A stretch of DNA of 50,141 nucleotides from a bacterium (GTDB lineage Bacteria; Lernaellota; Lernaellaia; JACKCT01): NCBI GenBank assembly GCA_019912885.1, contig JAIOHV010000091.1:1-50141 (forward strand). Direction: 5' to 3'. Position 1 is the stretch's first letter. Every line of letters starts with the position of its first letter. This document shows positions 41,234-49,799 of the stretch, piece after piece. The notes beneath the pieces are model-generated. The model saw only the letters and a list, made by a program, of their open reading frames with translations. It made no database searches and was not told where the DNA came from. The position numbers were made by a program, and so were the translations under genes.

Positions 41234-41961
41234 TGAAAAAACCCCTTCAATGCGAGTCACTTCATCAATGCCGGCGTAATTCAAGCAGGCAAAACCGTCG
41301 GTAGTGGCGCGCGTGTCTTGGTCGGCTCCCGGTCTGCCGCGTTGGTTGGGCTGCTTTCCGTGATTGCGTTGTTATTGTCGCGCCACACATCGCACATCAT
41401 CGCGAGCCTCGTGTTTTCGTCGGAGCAGACGATAACACGGATCCTCGAGTTGCGGGTATAGGCGTTTTTCGCGCGAATTGACGGTGCTTCCGGGCGAACA
41501 AATGCCGAGCTGGAACTCGGCGTTCCCGGGCTTTCGGGAAGTGCGAGGCTCTTTCGACAGCCGACTTGTCAGGCGAATGGGGCGACCGCTTGCTTACCCG
41601 CCTTCGCTGAAGCTTCGGCACGGCGGGCGCGCGCGGCTCCGTTCGACGCGCTCCGCTCACTCCGCAGCTGGGCGTGAACAAAATTGCGGTGGTAAAAACA
41701 GGCGGGACCCCGTTCCGAGAGCGGCTGTGCCAGGGCGGGGCGAGATTCTTCGCTTCGCTCAGAATGACAAGACGGTCAGAATGACAGGACGGTCGGGCGA
41801 GATTCTTCGCTTCGCTCAGAATGACAGGACGCTCAGAATGACAAGACGCGAAGAATGACAAGACGGTCCCAAGGGAGGCGGAGCGAGATTCTTCGCTTCG
41901 CTCAGAATGACAGGACGCGAGGAATGACGAGGAGCAAAGGTGCGTGCCCAACAAGGCGGCG
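41234..41961. other. 728-base non-coding stretch, repeat-rich towards galE
   Basis: 41234-41460 should hold the J-domain gene's promoter; no clear boxes were identified. About 41596-41626 contains the self-complementary words CCCGCC, CTTCGCTGAAGCTTCGG and GGCGGG, able to fold as a hairpin. About 41742-41930 carries three direct copies of a GAGATTCTTCGCTTCGCTCAG element (listed separately). Short frames in this region translate repeat DNA and are not genes. Confidence 0.6.
41742..41930. repeat. Three copies of the ATTCTTCGCTTCGCTCAGAATGACA element with degenerate tails
   Basis: Direct copies start at about 41742, 41799 and 41885. Each contains ATTCTTCGCTTCGCTCAGAA and continues ATGACA(A/G)GACG. 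Extra GAATGACA(A/G)GACG fragments sit between them (for example at 41778 and 41832). The family is the same as the elements at 3037, 15772 and 36606-36668. Confidence 0.85.
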
Positions 41962-42939
41962 TCAGTCCGGGTAGCCGTCCGGGTGTGCCTTCGCCCACTG
42001 CCAGGCGGAGGTGACGATCTCGTCGATTTCCGGGTGCGCGGGTTCGAATCCCCAGGCGTCGCGGATCTTGCCGAGTGAGGCGACGAGTTCCGGCGGGTCG
42101 CCCGCGCGGCGGGGCGCGTCGATCGACGGAATGGCGTGGCCGGTGACGCGGCGCGCGGCGTCGATCACCTCGCGCACGGTGTAGCCCTTGCCCGCGCCCA
42201 GGTTGTAGTGCTCAAAGCCCTCCCCCGCCTTTTCGAGCGCGAGGCGGTGCGCCTCGGCCAGGTCGCGCACGTGGATGTAGTCGCGGATCGCGGCGCCGTC
42301 GCGCGTGTCGTAATCCGTGCCGTAGACGCTGATCGCCTCGCGCTTGCCGAGCGCGACCTGCAGCACGAGCGGGATGAGGTGCGTTTCGGGCCGGTGATCC
42401 TCGCCGGTCTCGCCGAACGCGCCGGCCGCGTTGAAGTAGCGCAGCACCACCGCGGAGAACCCGTGGATACGCACGTACCAGTGCAGCATGCGCTCGAACA
42501 TCAGCTTGCTTTCGCCGTAGGGGCTTTCGGGATTTTTTCGGTCGTTCTCGGCGATGGGCACGCGCTCGGGCACGCCGAAGGTGGCGCACGTGGACGAAAA
42601 GACGATGCGTTTGCAGCCGGCCGCGCGCATCGCCTCCAGGATGACGAGGCCGGTGGCGACGTTGTTGCCGAAATACAGCTCCGGCTTTTGCATCGACTCG
42701 GGCACGAGGCTGTGCGCCGCGAAGTGCATGACCGCCTCGACCTTGTGCGTCAGGATCGTGCGCGCCAGGATGACGGCGTCTGCCAAATCGGCCTCGACAA
42801 ACGCCGCGCCGTGCGGAACGGCGGCGCGATGCCCGCGCGAGAGGTTGTCGTAGACGACGACCTTGTGGCCCGCGCCGAGCAGGACCTTCGCGGTGACGGA
42901 CCCGATGTATCCCGCGCCGCCGGCGACAAGGACGCTCAT
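41962..42939 (-). CDS. galE: UDP-glucose 4-epimerase
   Basis: 325 residues, ATG at 42937-42939 with GGAG seven bases upstream. Extended SDR: VLVAGGAGYIGSVTAKVLL binds NAD; IVFSSTCATFG gives the catalytic Ser/Thr; SPYGESKLMFERML is the Y-x3-K; YFNAAGAFGETGEDHRPETH and DYIHVRDLAEAH are diagnostic for GalE. It interconverts UDP-glucose and UDP-galactose (or the GlcNAc forms) to feed surface polysaccharide synthesis. It is the last gene of the minus-strand cluster and separated from the UDP-xylose synthase gene by a 196-base repeat-containing gap. Confidence 0.93.
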   Translation of the reverse strand: MSVLVAGGAGYIGSVTAKVLLGAGHKVVVYDNLSRGHRAAVPHGAAFVEADLADAVILARTILTHKVEAVMHFAAHSLVPESMQKPELYFGNNVATGLVILEAMRAAGCKRIVFSSTCATFGVPERVPIAENDRKNPESPYGESKLMFERMLHWYVRIHGFSAVVLRYFNAAGAFGETGEDHRPETHLIPLVLQVALGKREAISVYGTDYDTRDGAAIRDYIHVRDLAEAHRLALEKAGEGFEHYNLGAGKGYTVREVIDAARRVTGHAIPSIDAPRRAGDPPELVASLGKIRDAWGFEPAHPEIDEIVTSAWQWAKAHPDGYPD

Positions 42940-43135
42940 GGGAGGGCTCCGCGGACGGAGACGGAAAGTCTGGAAGGCCCGAAGGCTGGAAGGTCGCGCG
43001 AATTGGGAATGGGGAATGTGGTATTGGGAATTTCCGTCGCAAGTTGCGTTGCGGGAGGTTCGGCGGACCCGGACCCTAAGCAGGCGGGACGCCTGCGCTC
43101 CCAGCGTTCGGCGGACCCAGAGGTGACAGGAACGC
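42940..43135. repeat. Intergenic repeat fragments between galE and the UDP-xylose synthase gene
   Basis: About 42958-43035 has GGAGACGGAAAG, CTGGAAGG words and GAATTGGGAATGGGGAAT, which match the reverse complement of 3073-3138. About 43079-43103 has CAGGCGGGACGCCTGCGCTC, a palindromic element (GGCGG-GAC-GCC core). No gene is seen. Confidence 0.7.
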
Positions 43136-44098
43136 TCACGCGGTGGGCCCCTTTTTCGCGGAGCCGTTCAGCGCCTCGGCGAAGTAATCGAGCGTGCGTT
43201 TGAGGCCATCTTCCAGCGTGACGCGGGGCTCCCAGCCGAGCAGCTTGCGCGCGAGCGCGATATCCGGCTGGCGCACCTTGGGGTCGTCCTCGGGCAGCGG
43301 CTTGAAGACGATTTCGCTCGTACTTCCCGTGATGGCGAGGATGCGTTTGGCGAACTCCAGCACGGTCATCTCGCGCGGATTGCCGACGTTCACCGGCTCG
43401 GCGTAATCGCTCATCAGCAGGCGGTGGATGCCGTCGACCAGGTCGGAGACGTAGCAGAACGAGCGCGTCTGCGAGCCGTCGCCGAACACGGTGAGCGGCT
43501 CGCCGCGCAGGGCCTGCGTTCCGAAGGCGGGCACGACGCGGCCGTCGCGCAGGCGCATGCGCGGGCCGAAGGTGTTGAAGATGCGCACGATGCGCGTCTC
43601 GACGCCGTGGAAGCGGTGATACGCCATCGTGATCGCCTCGGCGAAGCGCTTGGCCTCGTCGTACACGCCGCGCGGCCCGATGGGATTGACGTTGCCCCAA
43701 TACGACTCGTTTTGCGGATGCTCGAGCGGATCGCCGTAGACCTCGCTCGTGCTGGCAAGCAGGAAGCGCGCCTTTTTCGCCTTGGCGAGGCCGAGCGCCT
43801 TGTGCGTTCCGAGCGCGCCGACCTTCAGCGTCTGGATCGGCAATTCCAGGTAGTCGATCGGCGAGGCCGGCGAGGCGAAGTGCAGGATGTAGTCGAGGGG
43901 GCCGTCGACGAAGATGTAGTTCGTCACGTCGTGCTTGATGAACGAGAAGTTTTCCTGGCCCGACAGGTGCGCGATGTTCTGCATGTTGCCGGTCAGCAGG
44001 TTGTCCATGCCGATTACGTCGAAACCGAGGCCCGTGTAGTGATCGCACAGGTGCGAGCCGATGAAGCCCGCGCAGCCGGTGATGAGAACGCGCGGCAT
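43136..44098 (-). CDS. uxs: UDP-glucuronate decarboxylase (UDP-xylose synthase)
   Basis: 320 residues from the ATG at 44096-44098, two bases after the ugd stop; the upstream open frame is only ugd shadow. SDR signatures are [20 protein letters not shown] (NAD) and the segment [20 protein letters not shown], followed by [18 protein letters not shown]. This combination of catalytic T/E and Y-x3-K is the UXS hallmark that separates it from epimerases and from Arn[11 protein letters not shown] and [19 protein letters not shown] follow. It converts UDP-glucuronate, made by the upstream ugd product, into UDP-xylose. So the glycan probably contains xylose or a derivative. Confidence 0.92.
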   Translation of the reverse strand: MPRVLITGCAGFIGSHLCDHYTGLGFDVIGMDNLLTGNMQNIAHLSGQENFSFIKHDVTNYIFVDGPLDYILHFASPASPIDYLELPIQTLKVGALGTHKALGLAKAKKARFLLASTSEVYGDPLEHPQNESYWGNVNPIGPRGVYDEAKRFAEAITMAYHRFHGVETRIVRIFNTFGPRMRLRDGRVVPAFGTQALRGEPLTVFGDGSQTRSFCYVSDLVDGIHRLLMSDYAEPVNVGNPREMTVLEFAKRILAITGSTSEIVFKPLPEDDPKVRQPDIALARKLLGWEPRVTLEDGLKRTLDYFAEALNGSAKKGPTA

Positions 44099-44100
44099 GT

Positions 44101-45438
44101 TCAGGAGGGCCGCCCGATGCTGTGGTACTCGAACCCGGCCTCGCGCATGAGCGCCGGTTCGTAGATGTTGCGCCCGTCGATGACGACGGCGCCTTTCATG
44201 GCGGACTTCATTTTGGCGAAGTTCGGGCGGCGGAACTCGTTCCACTCGGTCACGACGATGAGCGCGTCGGCGCCGGCGAGCGCGGCGTAGTTGTCTTCCA
44301 CGAGCGTGACGGCGCCCGCGTCAATTTCTTCCCTGAACATGCCGGCGGCCACCTCGAGCGCCTGCGGGTCCGTCGCGCGCACCTTCGCGCCGGCCTTGAT
44401 GAGCCCGCGGATGGTGACGATCGAGGGCGCCTCGCGCATATCGTCGGTCTGCGGCTTGAACGCGAGGCCCCACACCGCGAACGTCTTGCCGGTGAGATCC
44501 TCGCCGAAAACGCGATGCGCCTTGCGCACCAGCACGGCCTTCTGCTCGGCGTTGACGTCATCCACCGCGCGCACGATGTGCATGCCGCGGCCGTTTTCCT
44601 CGCCGATGCGCAAGAGCGCCTTCACGTCCTTGGGGAAGCAGCTTCCGCCGTAGCCCGCGCCGGGAAACAGGAACTGGAAGCCGATGCGCCGGTCGTGGCC
44701 GATGCCCTTGCGCACCATGTCCACGTCGGCGTTGACTTCTTCGCACAGGCCGGCGATCTCGTTCATGAAGCTGATCTTGGTCGCGAGCAGCGCGTTGGCG
44801 GCGTATTTGGTCATCTCCGCGGAGCGGATGTCCATGACGATGATGGGGTTTTCGGTGCGTACAAAGGGCTTGTAGAGAAGCTTCATCGCCTCGCCGACCT
44901 CGCCGTCGTCCGTGCCGATGACGACGCGGTCGGGCTTCAGGAAATCGTCGACCGCGGCGCCTTCCTTCATGAACTCGGGGTTCGAGACGACGTGAAACGG
45001 CTTGTCGGTGTGCCTTGCGATCGTCTCGCGCACCATGTCCGCGGTGCCGATCGGCACGGTGCTTTTGTCGACGACGATCTTCGGGAACGCTTCGACGTCC
45101 TTGCCGTTCATCGCGCGTCCGATGTCGCCGGCGACCTCAACGACGTAGCGCAGATCGGCTCGGCCGTCCTCGTCCTGCGGCGTTCCAACGGCGATGAAGA
45201 TGAACTTCGCCTTGCGGACGCCCTCGGCCAGATCGGTCGTGAAGGAGAGCCGGCCGTCATCGGCGTTCCGCCGCACCAGCTCCTCGAGCCCCGGCTCGAA
45301 GATGGGGATTTCGCCCTGATTGAGCTTGTCGATGATGTCGGCCCGCACGTCGACGCACACCACGTCGTTGCCGGTTTCGGCAAAGCAGGTGCCGGCGACA
45401 AGCCCCACGTAACCCGTGCCCACAACGCAGATATCCAT
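44101..45438 (-). CDS. ugd: UDP-glucose 6-dehydrogenase
   Basis: 445 residues, ATG at 45436-45438 with AAAGGAC upstream. The N-terminal NAD motif is [38 protein letters not shown] and [11 protein letters not shown] follow. The catalytic cysteine C267 lies in [12 protein letters not shown], and [18 protein letters not shown] opens the C-terminal domain. It oxidises UDP-glucose to UDP-glucuronate using two NAD+. The product is the substrate of the UDP-glucuronate decarboxylase encoded two bases downstream, so the pair is a complete UDP-glucose to UDP-xylose module. Confidence 0.95.
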   Translation of the reverse strand: MDICVVGTGYVGLVAGTCFAETGNDVVCVDVRADIIDKLNQGEIPIFEPGLEELVRRNADDGRLSFTTDLAEGVRKAKFIFIAVGTPQDEDGRADLRYVVEVAGDIGRAMNGKDVEAFPKIVVDKSTVPIGTADMVRETIARHTDKPFHVVSNPEFMKEGAAVDDFLKPDRVVIGTDDGEVGEAMKLLYKPFVRTENPIIVMDIRSAEMTKYAANALLATKISFMNEIAGLCEEVNADVDMVRKGIGHDRRIGFQFLFPGAGYGGSCFPKDVKALLRIGEENGRGMHIVRAVDDVNAEQKAVLVRKAHRVFGEDLTGKTFAVWGLAFKPQTDDMREAPSIVTIRGLIKAGAKVRATDPQALEVAAGMFREEIDAGAVTLVEDNYAALAGADALIVVTEWNEFRRPNFAKMKSAMKGAVVIDGRNIYEPALMREAGFEYHSIGRPS

Positions 45439-45465
45439 GTCGATCGCGTCCTTTTTCCACGCGCC

Positions 45466-46872
45466 TCAATACGCGTTTTTATCGAAAAAGCCCCGAACGA
45501 GCGTCATCCAGATGATGCGCAGGTCCAGGGCAAACGACCAGTTTTCGATGTAGTAGATGTCGCATTCGATCCGGCGCCGCAGGTCCGTATCGCCGCGCCA
45601 GCCGTTTGCTTGCGCCCAGCCGGTAATACCAGCTTTCACCCGGTGCCTCAACATATATTTGGGGATCTCGCGCCGGAATTGCTCGATGAAAACGGGCCGT
45701 TCCGGGCGCGGGCCGACAAGGCTCATCTCGCCTCTGAGCACGTTGAGAAGCTGTGGCAGCTCGTCGATGTTCGTCTTTCTCAAAAACGCGCCGAAGCGCG
45801 TGCGCCGCGGGTCGCCCTCTTTGGCCCACACGGCGCCGGTCTGCGCCTCGGCGTCCTGACGCATCGAGCGGAATTTCAGGATGTCGAACACGCGGCCATC
45901 CAGGCCCATGCGCTCCTGGCGGTAGAATATGGGGCCGGGACTTGTGAGTTTGACGAGAATTGCCACGAGCGCGAACAGCGGCGACAGGACGATAAGACCG
46001 AGCGCGGACGCGACGAGGTCGAACGCGCGTTTTTGAAGCGCCTTCCAGCCGTAGAGCGGCGACTCCTTCAGGCTGATGACCGGCAGGCCGTCGAACTCCT
46101 CCACGCCGGCCCGCAGCGTGACGTATTGATACAGATCGGGCACGACCTTCACATCGACCATTTCCTCGCCCAGGCAATCGAGCACCGCGCGCAGGCGGTC
46201 GGAAGCCGAAAGAGGCAGCGCGACGAACACGGTCTCGACGTTTTGCGCGGCGATCACGCGCTCCACGTCCGTCGGCGCGCCGAACACCGGCAGACCGTCG
46301 ATGCTCGGGGCGCCCGGCGACTCGTCTGACAGAAAGCCGATCGGCAGAAGGCCAAGCTCCCGGTGACGCGCAAGGCGCGCGGCGACCTCGCGCCCGAGAT
46401 CGCCCGCGCCGACGACCAGCACGCGGCGCACGCCGATACCGCGCCGGCGGCGCGCGAGAAGCGCCTGGCGAAACGCGGCACGATTGGCGGCGATGCCGAT
46501 CGTGGAGATCAGCGCGAAGATCGCGTACACGACGCGGCTCGGTTTGTACTGCGCGAGGAAGAACGTGGCGACGACGAACAGCGAAAACGCGATCGCATGC
46601 GCGCGCAGGGCGCGATAGACCTCGCGAAACAGCGACGGAATCGTCTTTTGCGCGTGCAGGCGCGAGCCGAAAAACACGAGCGTCCAGATGAACGCGACAA
46701 GAAGACCGAGCCACGCGTATTCCGAAAAGCGCGGGACGTGATCGACAAAGAGCGGAATGACGCCGAGGTCGAAACGAATCGGATACGCGGCGAGCCACGC
46801 CGCCACGACGATGGCGATATCCGCGACCGCAGCCAGCGAAAGCACGAACGTGCGGCGCCGCGCGATCGTCAT
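45466..46872 (-). CDS. Polyprenyl-phosphate sugar phosphotransferase (exopolysaccharide initiating, WcaJ/WbaP-like)
   Basis: 468 residues. The first 130 residues hold four membrane helices ([69 protein letters not shown]). About 150-250 is a CoA-binding-like Rossmann domain ([20 protein letters not shown]). The catalytic bacterial sugar transferase domain starts near residue 270: [63 protein letters not shown] with the catalytic D-E pair, and a closing [13 protein letters not shown]. It loads a sugar-1-phosphate, commonly glucose or galactose, on undecaprenyl phosphate, the first step of polysaccharide assembly. The ATG overlaps the stop of the double glycosyltransferase gene. Confidence 0.92.
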   Translation of the reverse strand: MTIARRRTFVLSLAAVADIAIVVAAWLAAYPIRFDLGVIPLFVDHVPRFSEYAWLGLLVAFIWTLVFFGSRLHAQKTIPSLFREVYRALRAHAIAFSLFVVATFFLAQYKPSRVVYAIFALISTIGIAANRAAFRQALLARRRRGIGVRRVLVVGAGDLGREVAARLARHRELGLLPIGFLSDESPGAPSIDGLPVFGAPTDVERVIAAQNVETVFVALPLSASDRLRAVLDCLGEEMVDVKVVPDLYQYVTLRAGVEEFDGLPVISLKESPLYGWKALQKRAFDLVASALGLIVLSPLFALVAILVKLTSPGPIFYRQERMGLDGRVFDILKFRSMRQDAEAQTGAVWAKEGDPRRTRFGAFLRKTNIDELPQLLNVLRGEMSLVGPRPERPVFIEQFRREIPKYMLRHRVKAGITGWAQANGWRGDTDLRRRIECDIYYIENWSFALDLRIIWMTLVRGFFDKNAY

Positions 46873-49280
46873 GACGCCGCCCTGGCCGCGGTATCCACGA
46901 TCATACCGCGCTCGTGCATTTTCGCCTCGACAAACGCGCGGAACTGGTCGCGGAAGCGGTCGCGCGCAAACGGCAACGCGTTGGCGCGAATCGCTTCGGG
47001 GTCGAACGCGGACTCGTTCGCCTCGAAAAACGCGATCGCGCCGATGAGCGATTCCACGTTCGGCTCATCGAAGAAAACGCCCGTCGCATCTTTCGGAATC
47101 GCCTCGCCCGGGCGCACGCCGCGCACCGTCTCGAGCGCGCCGCCGCGCGCGTAGGCGATGACGGGGCGGCCGGACGCCTGCGCCTCGAGCGGGGTGATGC
47201 CGAAATCCTCCTCGCCCGGAAACAGGAACGCGCGGCCATTCGCGTACAGCGCCGGCAGCGCCTCGTCGGATTGCCAGCCCAGGAACGTGACGTTCGGCCC
47301 GGCCATCGCCTTGAGGCGTTCCATCTCCGGCCCGGTCCCGACGATTTTCAGGCCGAATCCCGCAATCGCCGCCGCACGCACGGCCAGGTCGATGCGCTTG
47401 TACGGAACGAGCGCGGAAACGATGAGATAGTCACGCCCCGGCGTTTTACGGATCGCGAATCGCGCGATGTCCGCCGGCGGCCAGATGACGGTCGCCTCGC
47501 GGCCGTAGCAACGGCGGATGCGTTCCGCGACGTGCCGGCTGTTGCTGACGAAGTGATGCACGCGATCGGCGGTTGTCGCGTCCCAGCGGCGCAACCACGC
47601 CGCCACAAGGCCGATCGCCCAACGCGCGGGCGCGAATGGGATTCGCTCCGGGCCGAAGTAGGCGTCGTACATATCCCACACGTAGCGCATCGGGGTGTGA
47701 ACGTAGCTGATGTGAAGCGCGCCGGGCCGCACTTTCACGCTCTTGGCGACGCAGTGCGAACTCGAAATCACCACGTCGTAGGGCGACATGTCGAACCGCT
47801 CGATCGCAAACGGAAACAGCGGCAGGTAGTTTCGGTATTTGCTTTCGGAAAACGGAAGGCGCTGCACAAAGCTCGTTTTGATGCGCCGATTCTCGATCGT
47901 CTTCGAGACCTTGCCGGGGATGTGCAGCAGCGTCAGCAGGTCGGCGCTCGGCCACAGCTCGCCGAAAACCTCCAGCACCTTTTCGCCGCCGCGCATACCG
48001 GTCAGCCAGTCGTGCACGAGCGCGACGCGCGGCGCGCGTCTCGCGAGCGCATCGTTCGTCTCGCGGCCGATCGCCAACACGCGCGCCGTCCAGTCGTGCC
48101 GGCGCGCCTCCTCGCGGCGCGTCTGGACGACGCGTTCATCGCCGGGATGGGCGAGCGCGTCGCGAACCGCGGTGACAAACGCATCGGCCCCGCGCGCCAG
48201 GCGCACGAGGTCCGGCCGATCCGCGTAGTCGGCGAAGCTCGGCAGTTCAGTCGCGACGATGGGCTTTCCCGCGGCCATGTATTCGTAGAACTTCATCGGA
48301 AAGCTCGCCCGCGTCGATTCGTTGTCGGCCAGCGGCAGAATCGCCACATCGAACGCGGAGACGATCGCCGGCAGGTCATCGTAGTCGGCGCGGCCGGGCG
48401 AACGCACGTTGGGCTGCGCGAGCAGGTCGCCTACGTTCGTCGTCGGGTCGCCGACGCCGATCGGACCGACGAGCAGAACGAGGTCGTCGGGAAAGGCCCT
48501 GGCGACCTTCGTGAGAAGCGCGATGTCCGTCTTGTACGCGCTGATGTTGCCCGCGTATCCAATGACACGCCGCCCGCGCGCAAGATGCGCGACGCCGTCG
48601 GGAAGCGCCGTCGGCGGATTCGCGAAGTGCTCCGCGTTCGCTGCGTTCGGCGAATACAGGCAGCGGCGCGCGCGATCCTTCAAGCGATCGTACAACACGG
48701 GGCTCGTCGCGATGACGAGATCGGCCTTATCGACCATGCGCGCCTCGGCCTCGCGGATCGCCACGAACGGCGCTCCGGGATTGGCGGCGTAATCGTCGAC
48801 GCATTGATACACGACGAGCTTTTCCCCCAATGCGCCGACGAGCGAATCGGCCGTCGGCAGGAACGACCAGAGGATTGGGCGCGTCATGCCGAGGCGACGC
48901 GCGTGGCGGCGGATGCGGCGGACGAGCAGCCACCGGTTTATCGCGCGCACGCTTTTGAACTGGTGGAACGGCAGCGCGATCGGCGCGAGCGCGTGCAGAT
49001 TGGGCGTCACCGGCCGCGCACCCGCCATCCACGTGCGCACGCGGCGGACAATTTTGGCGAGATCGCCACCGGTGGCCGCCGGCGCGCGCAGGCCCATGTT
49101 CTCGACGTAAAGCACGCGATTGCGTTCCGCCAAACGCGACATCAGATGCTGCGCGTTCACCCAGAGACCATCCCAGTTCGAGGACGCGACGCATACGATG
49201 TCGTGTCCTTTTAGGGAGGATTGAGGATCGAGGATTGAGGATTGAGTGGAGTCCCCATGGTGCGGGCGCGTATCGGTCAT
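46869..49280 (-). CDS. Double GT4-type glycosyltransferase (fusion of two GT-B enzymes)
   Basis: About 803 residues from the ATG at 49278-49280; other in-frame ATGs at 49289 and 49316 are equally possible and none has a Shine-Dalgarno. The true N-terminus is obscured because codons about 12-22 translate GAGGAT heptads. The first GT-B domain (about 30-375) starts GHDIVCVASSNWDGLWVNAQ and has VIGYAGNISAYKTDIALL and SFPMKFYEYMAAGKPIVATE. A second complete enzyme (about 415-790) starts VALVHDWLTGMRGGEKVLEV. It has YLIVSALVPYKRIDLAVRA and the donor site FGITPLEAQASGRPVIAYAR, the WcaI/mannosyltransferase-like subtype. Two catalytic units in one chain would add two consecutive sugars. The gene lies upstream of the initiating transferase gene and overlaps it. 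Confidence 0.82.
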   Translation of the reverse strand: MTDTRPHHGDSTQSSILDPQSSLKGHDIVCVASSNWDGLWVNAQHLMSRLAERNRVLYVENMGLRAPAATGGDLAKIVRRVRTWMAGARPVTPNLHALAPIALPFHQFKSVRAINRWLLVRRIRRHARRLGMTRPILWSFLPTADSLVGALGEKLVVYQCVDDYAANPGAPFVAIREAEARMVDKADLVIATSPVLYDRLKDRARRCLYSPNAANAEHFANPPTALPDGVAHLARGRRVIGYAGNISAYKTDIALLTKVARAFPDDLVLLVGPIGVGDPTTNVGDLLAQPNVRSPGRADYDDLPAIVSAFDVAILPLADNESTRASFPMKFYEYMAAGKPIVATELPSFADYADRPDLVRLARGADAFVTAVRDALAHPGDERVVQTRREEARRHDWTARVLAIGRETNDALARRAPRVALVHDWLTGMRGGEKVLEVFGELWPSADLLTLLHIPGKVSKTIENRRIKTSFVQRLPFSESKYRNYLPLFPFAIERFDMSPYDVVISSSHCVAKSVKVRPGALHISYVHTPMRYVWDMYDAYFGPERIPFAPARWAIGLVAAWLRRWDATTADRVHHFVSNSRHVAERIRRCYGREATVIWPPADIARFAIRKTPGRDYLIVSALVPYKRIDLAVRAAAIAGFGLKIVGTGPEMERLKAMAGPNVTFLGWQSDEALPALYANGRAFLFPGEEDFGITPLEAQASGRPVIAYARGGALETVRGVRPGEAIPKDATGVFFDEPNVESLIGAIAFFEANESAFDPEAIRANALPFARDRFRDQFRAFVEAKMHERGMIVDTAARAAS
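49216..49243. repeat. GAGGAT heptad repeat, four copies, in the start of the double-glycosyltransferase frame
   Basis: Four 7-bp units (GAGGATT, GAGGATC, GAGGATT, GAGGATT), same family as at 36532-36594. On the minus strand they translate to SSILDPQSS just ahead of the conserved GHDIVCV opening of the glycosyltransferase. Confidence 0.85.
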
Positions 49281-49329
49281 CGCGGACATTGTGTGCATGG
49301 CGGATGTTTTGTCCATGCGAACGGTTGAG

Positions 49330-49390
49330 GCGTCAGGGCCGCAAACGCAGTCGCCCCGCGCCAGCGGGGCGGCGAAGTGCGCGGTCGATA
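49330..49390 (+). repeat. Single copy of dispersed hairpin element with strong stem
   Basis: Flanks GCGTCAGGGCCGCAAACGCA and GAAGTGCGCGGTCGATA match the reverse complement of the array at 49433-49798. The centre is a 7-bp perfect stem, GCCCCGC (49353-49359) with GCGGGGC (49364-49370), and a four-base loop. The stem sequence differs from that in the array but remains paired. Confidence 0.8.
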
Positions 49391-49432
49391 CCGCCCCAGC
49401 ATCGCCGATCAATATACCGTTCCGCCTGATGC

Positions 49433-49798
49433 GTTGCCGACCGCGCACTCCACCGCCTGCGGCGGCTTCGTTTGCGGCCCTGACATCGCGACCGTTGCCG
49501 ACCGCGCACTCCACCGCCTGCGGCGGCTTTATTTGCGGCCCTGACATCGCGACCGTTGCCGACCGCGCACTCCACCGCCTGCGGCGGCTTCGTTTGCGGC
49601 CCTGACATCGCGACCGTTGCCGACCGCGCACTCCACCGCCTGCGGCGGCTTCGTTTGCGGCCCTGACTTCGCGACCGTTGCCGACCGCGCACTCCGCCGC
49701 CTGCGGCGGCTTTGTTTGCGGCCCTGACTTCGCGACCGTTGCCGACCGCGCACTCCGCCGCCTGCGGCGGCTTCGTTTGCGGCCCTGACATCGCGAAC
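49433..49798 (-). repeat. 61-bp tandem repeat array, six copies, each with a hairpin
   Basis: Copies start at 49433, 49494, 49555, 49616, 49677 and 49738, exactly 61 bases apart, and differ at only a few positions. Each unit reads GTTGCCGACCGCGCACTCC, then the palindrome CCGCCTGCGGCGG, then GTTTGCGGCCCTGAC. There are no unique spacers. Because 61 is not a multiple of three the reading frame shifts from copy to copy, so it is not a protein repeat. The array ends one base before the stop codon of the GT4 gene at 49800. Confidence 0.95.
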
Positions 49799-49799
49799 G

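Larger units (their letters stand above)
49281..49799. other. Intergenic region filled by hairpin repeats
   Basis: Between the double glycosyltransferase and the truncated GT4 gene. 49330-49390 is one plus-oriented copy of the dispersed hairpin element; 49433-49798 is the six-copy array in the opposite orientation. 49281-49329 contains relic GTCCAT words. Because the array has few stop codons, long frames run through it on both strands; they are not genes. Confidence 0.75.

Noticed and set aside
36395-41960. Integrated element at tRNA-Leu
   Set aside because: The AT-rich block begins 1.7 kb away from the tRNA, no integrase is present and no direct repeat of the tRNA 3' end was noticed.
44122-46329. 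735-codon plus-strand frame
   Set aside because: Antisense of ugd and the sugar transferase, both of which carry clear catalytic motifs.
49333-49791. Arg/Gly-rich protein encoded in the 61-bp array
   Set aside because: The unit length is not a multiple of three and all frames lack stops because of composition; no start signal.
49433-49798. CRISPR array
   Set aside because: The whole 61-bp unit is repeated with no variable spacers, and there are no cas genes.
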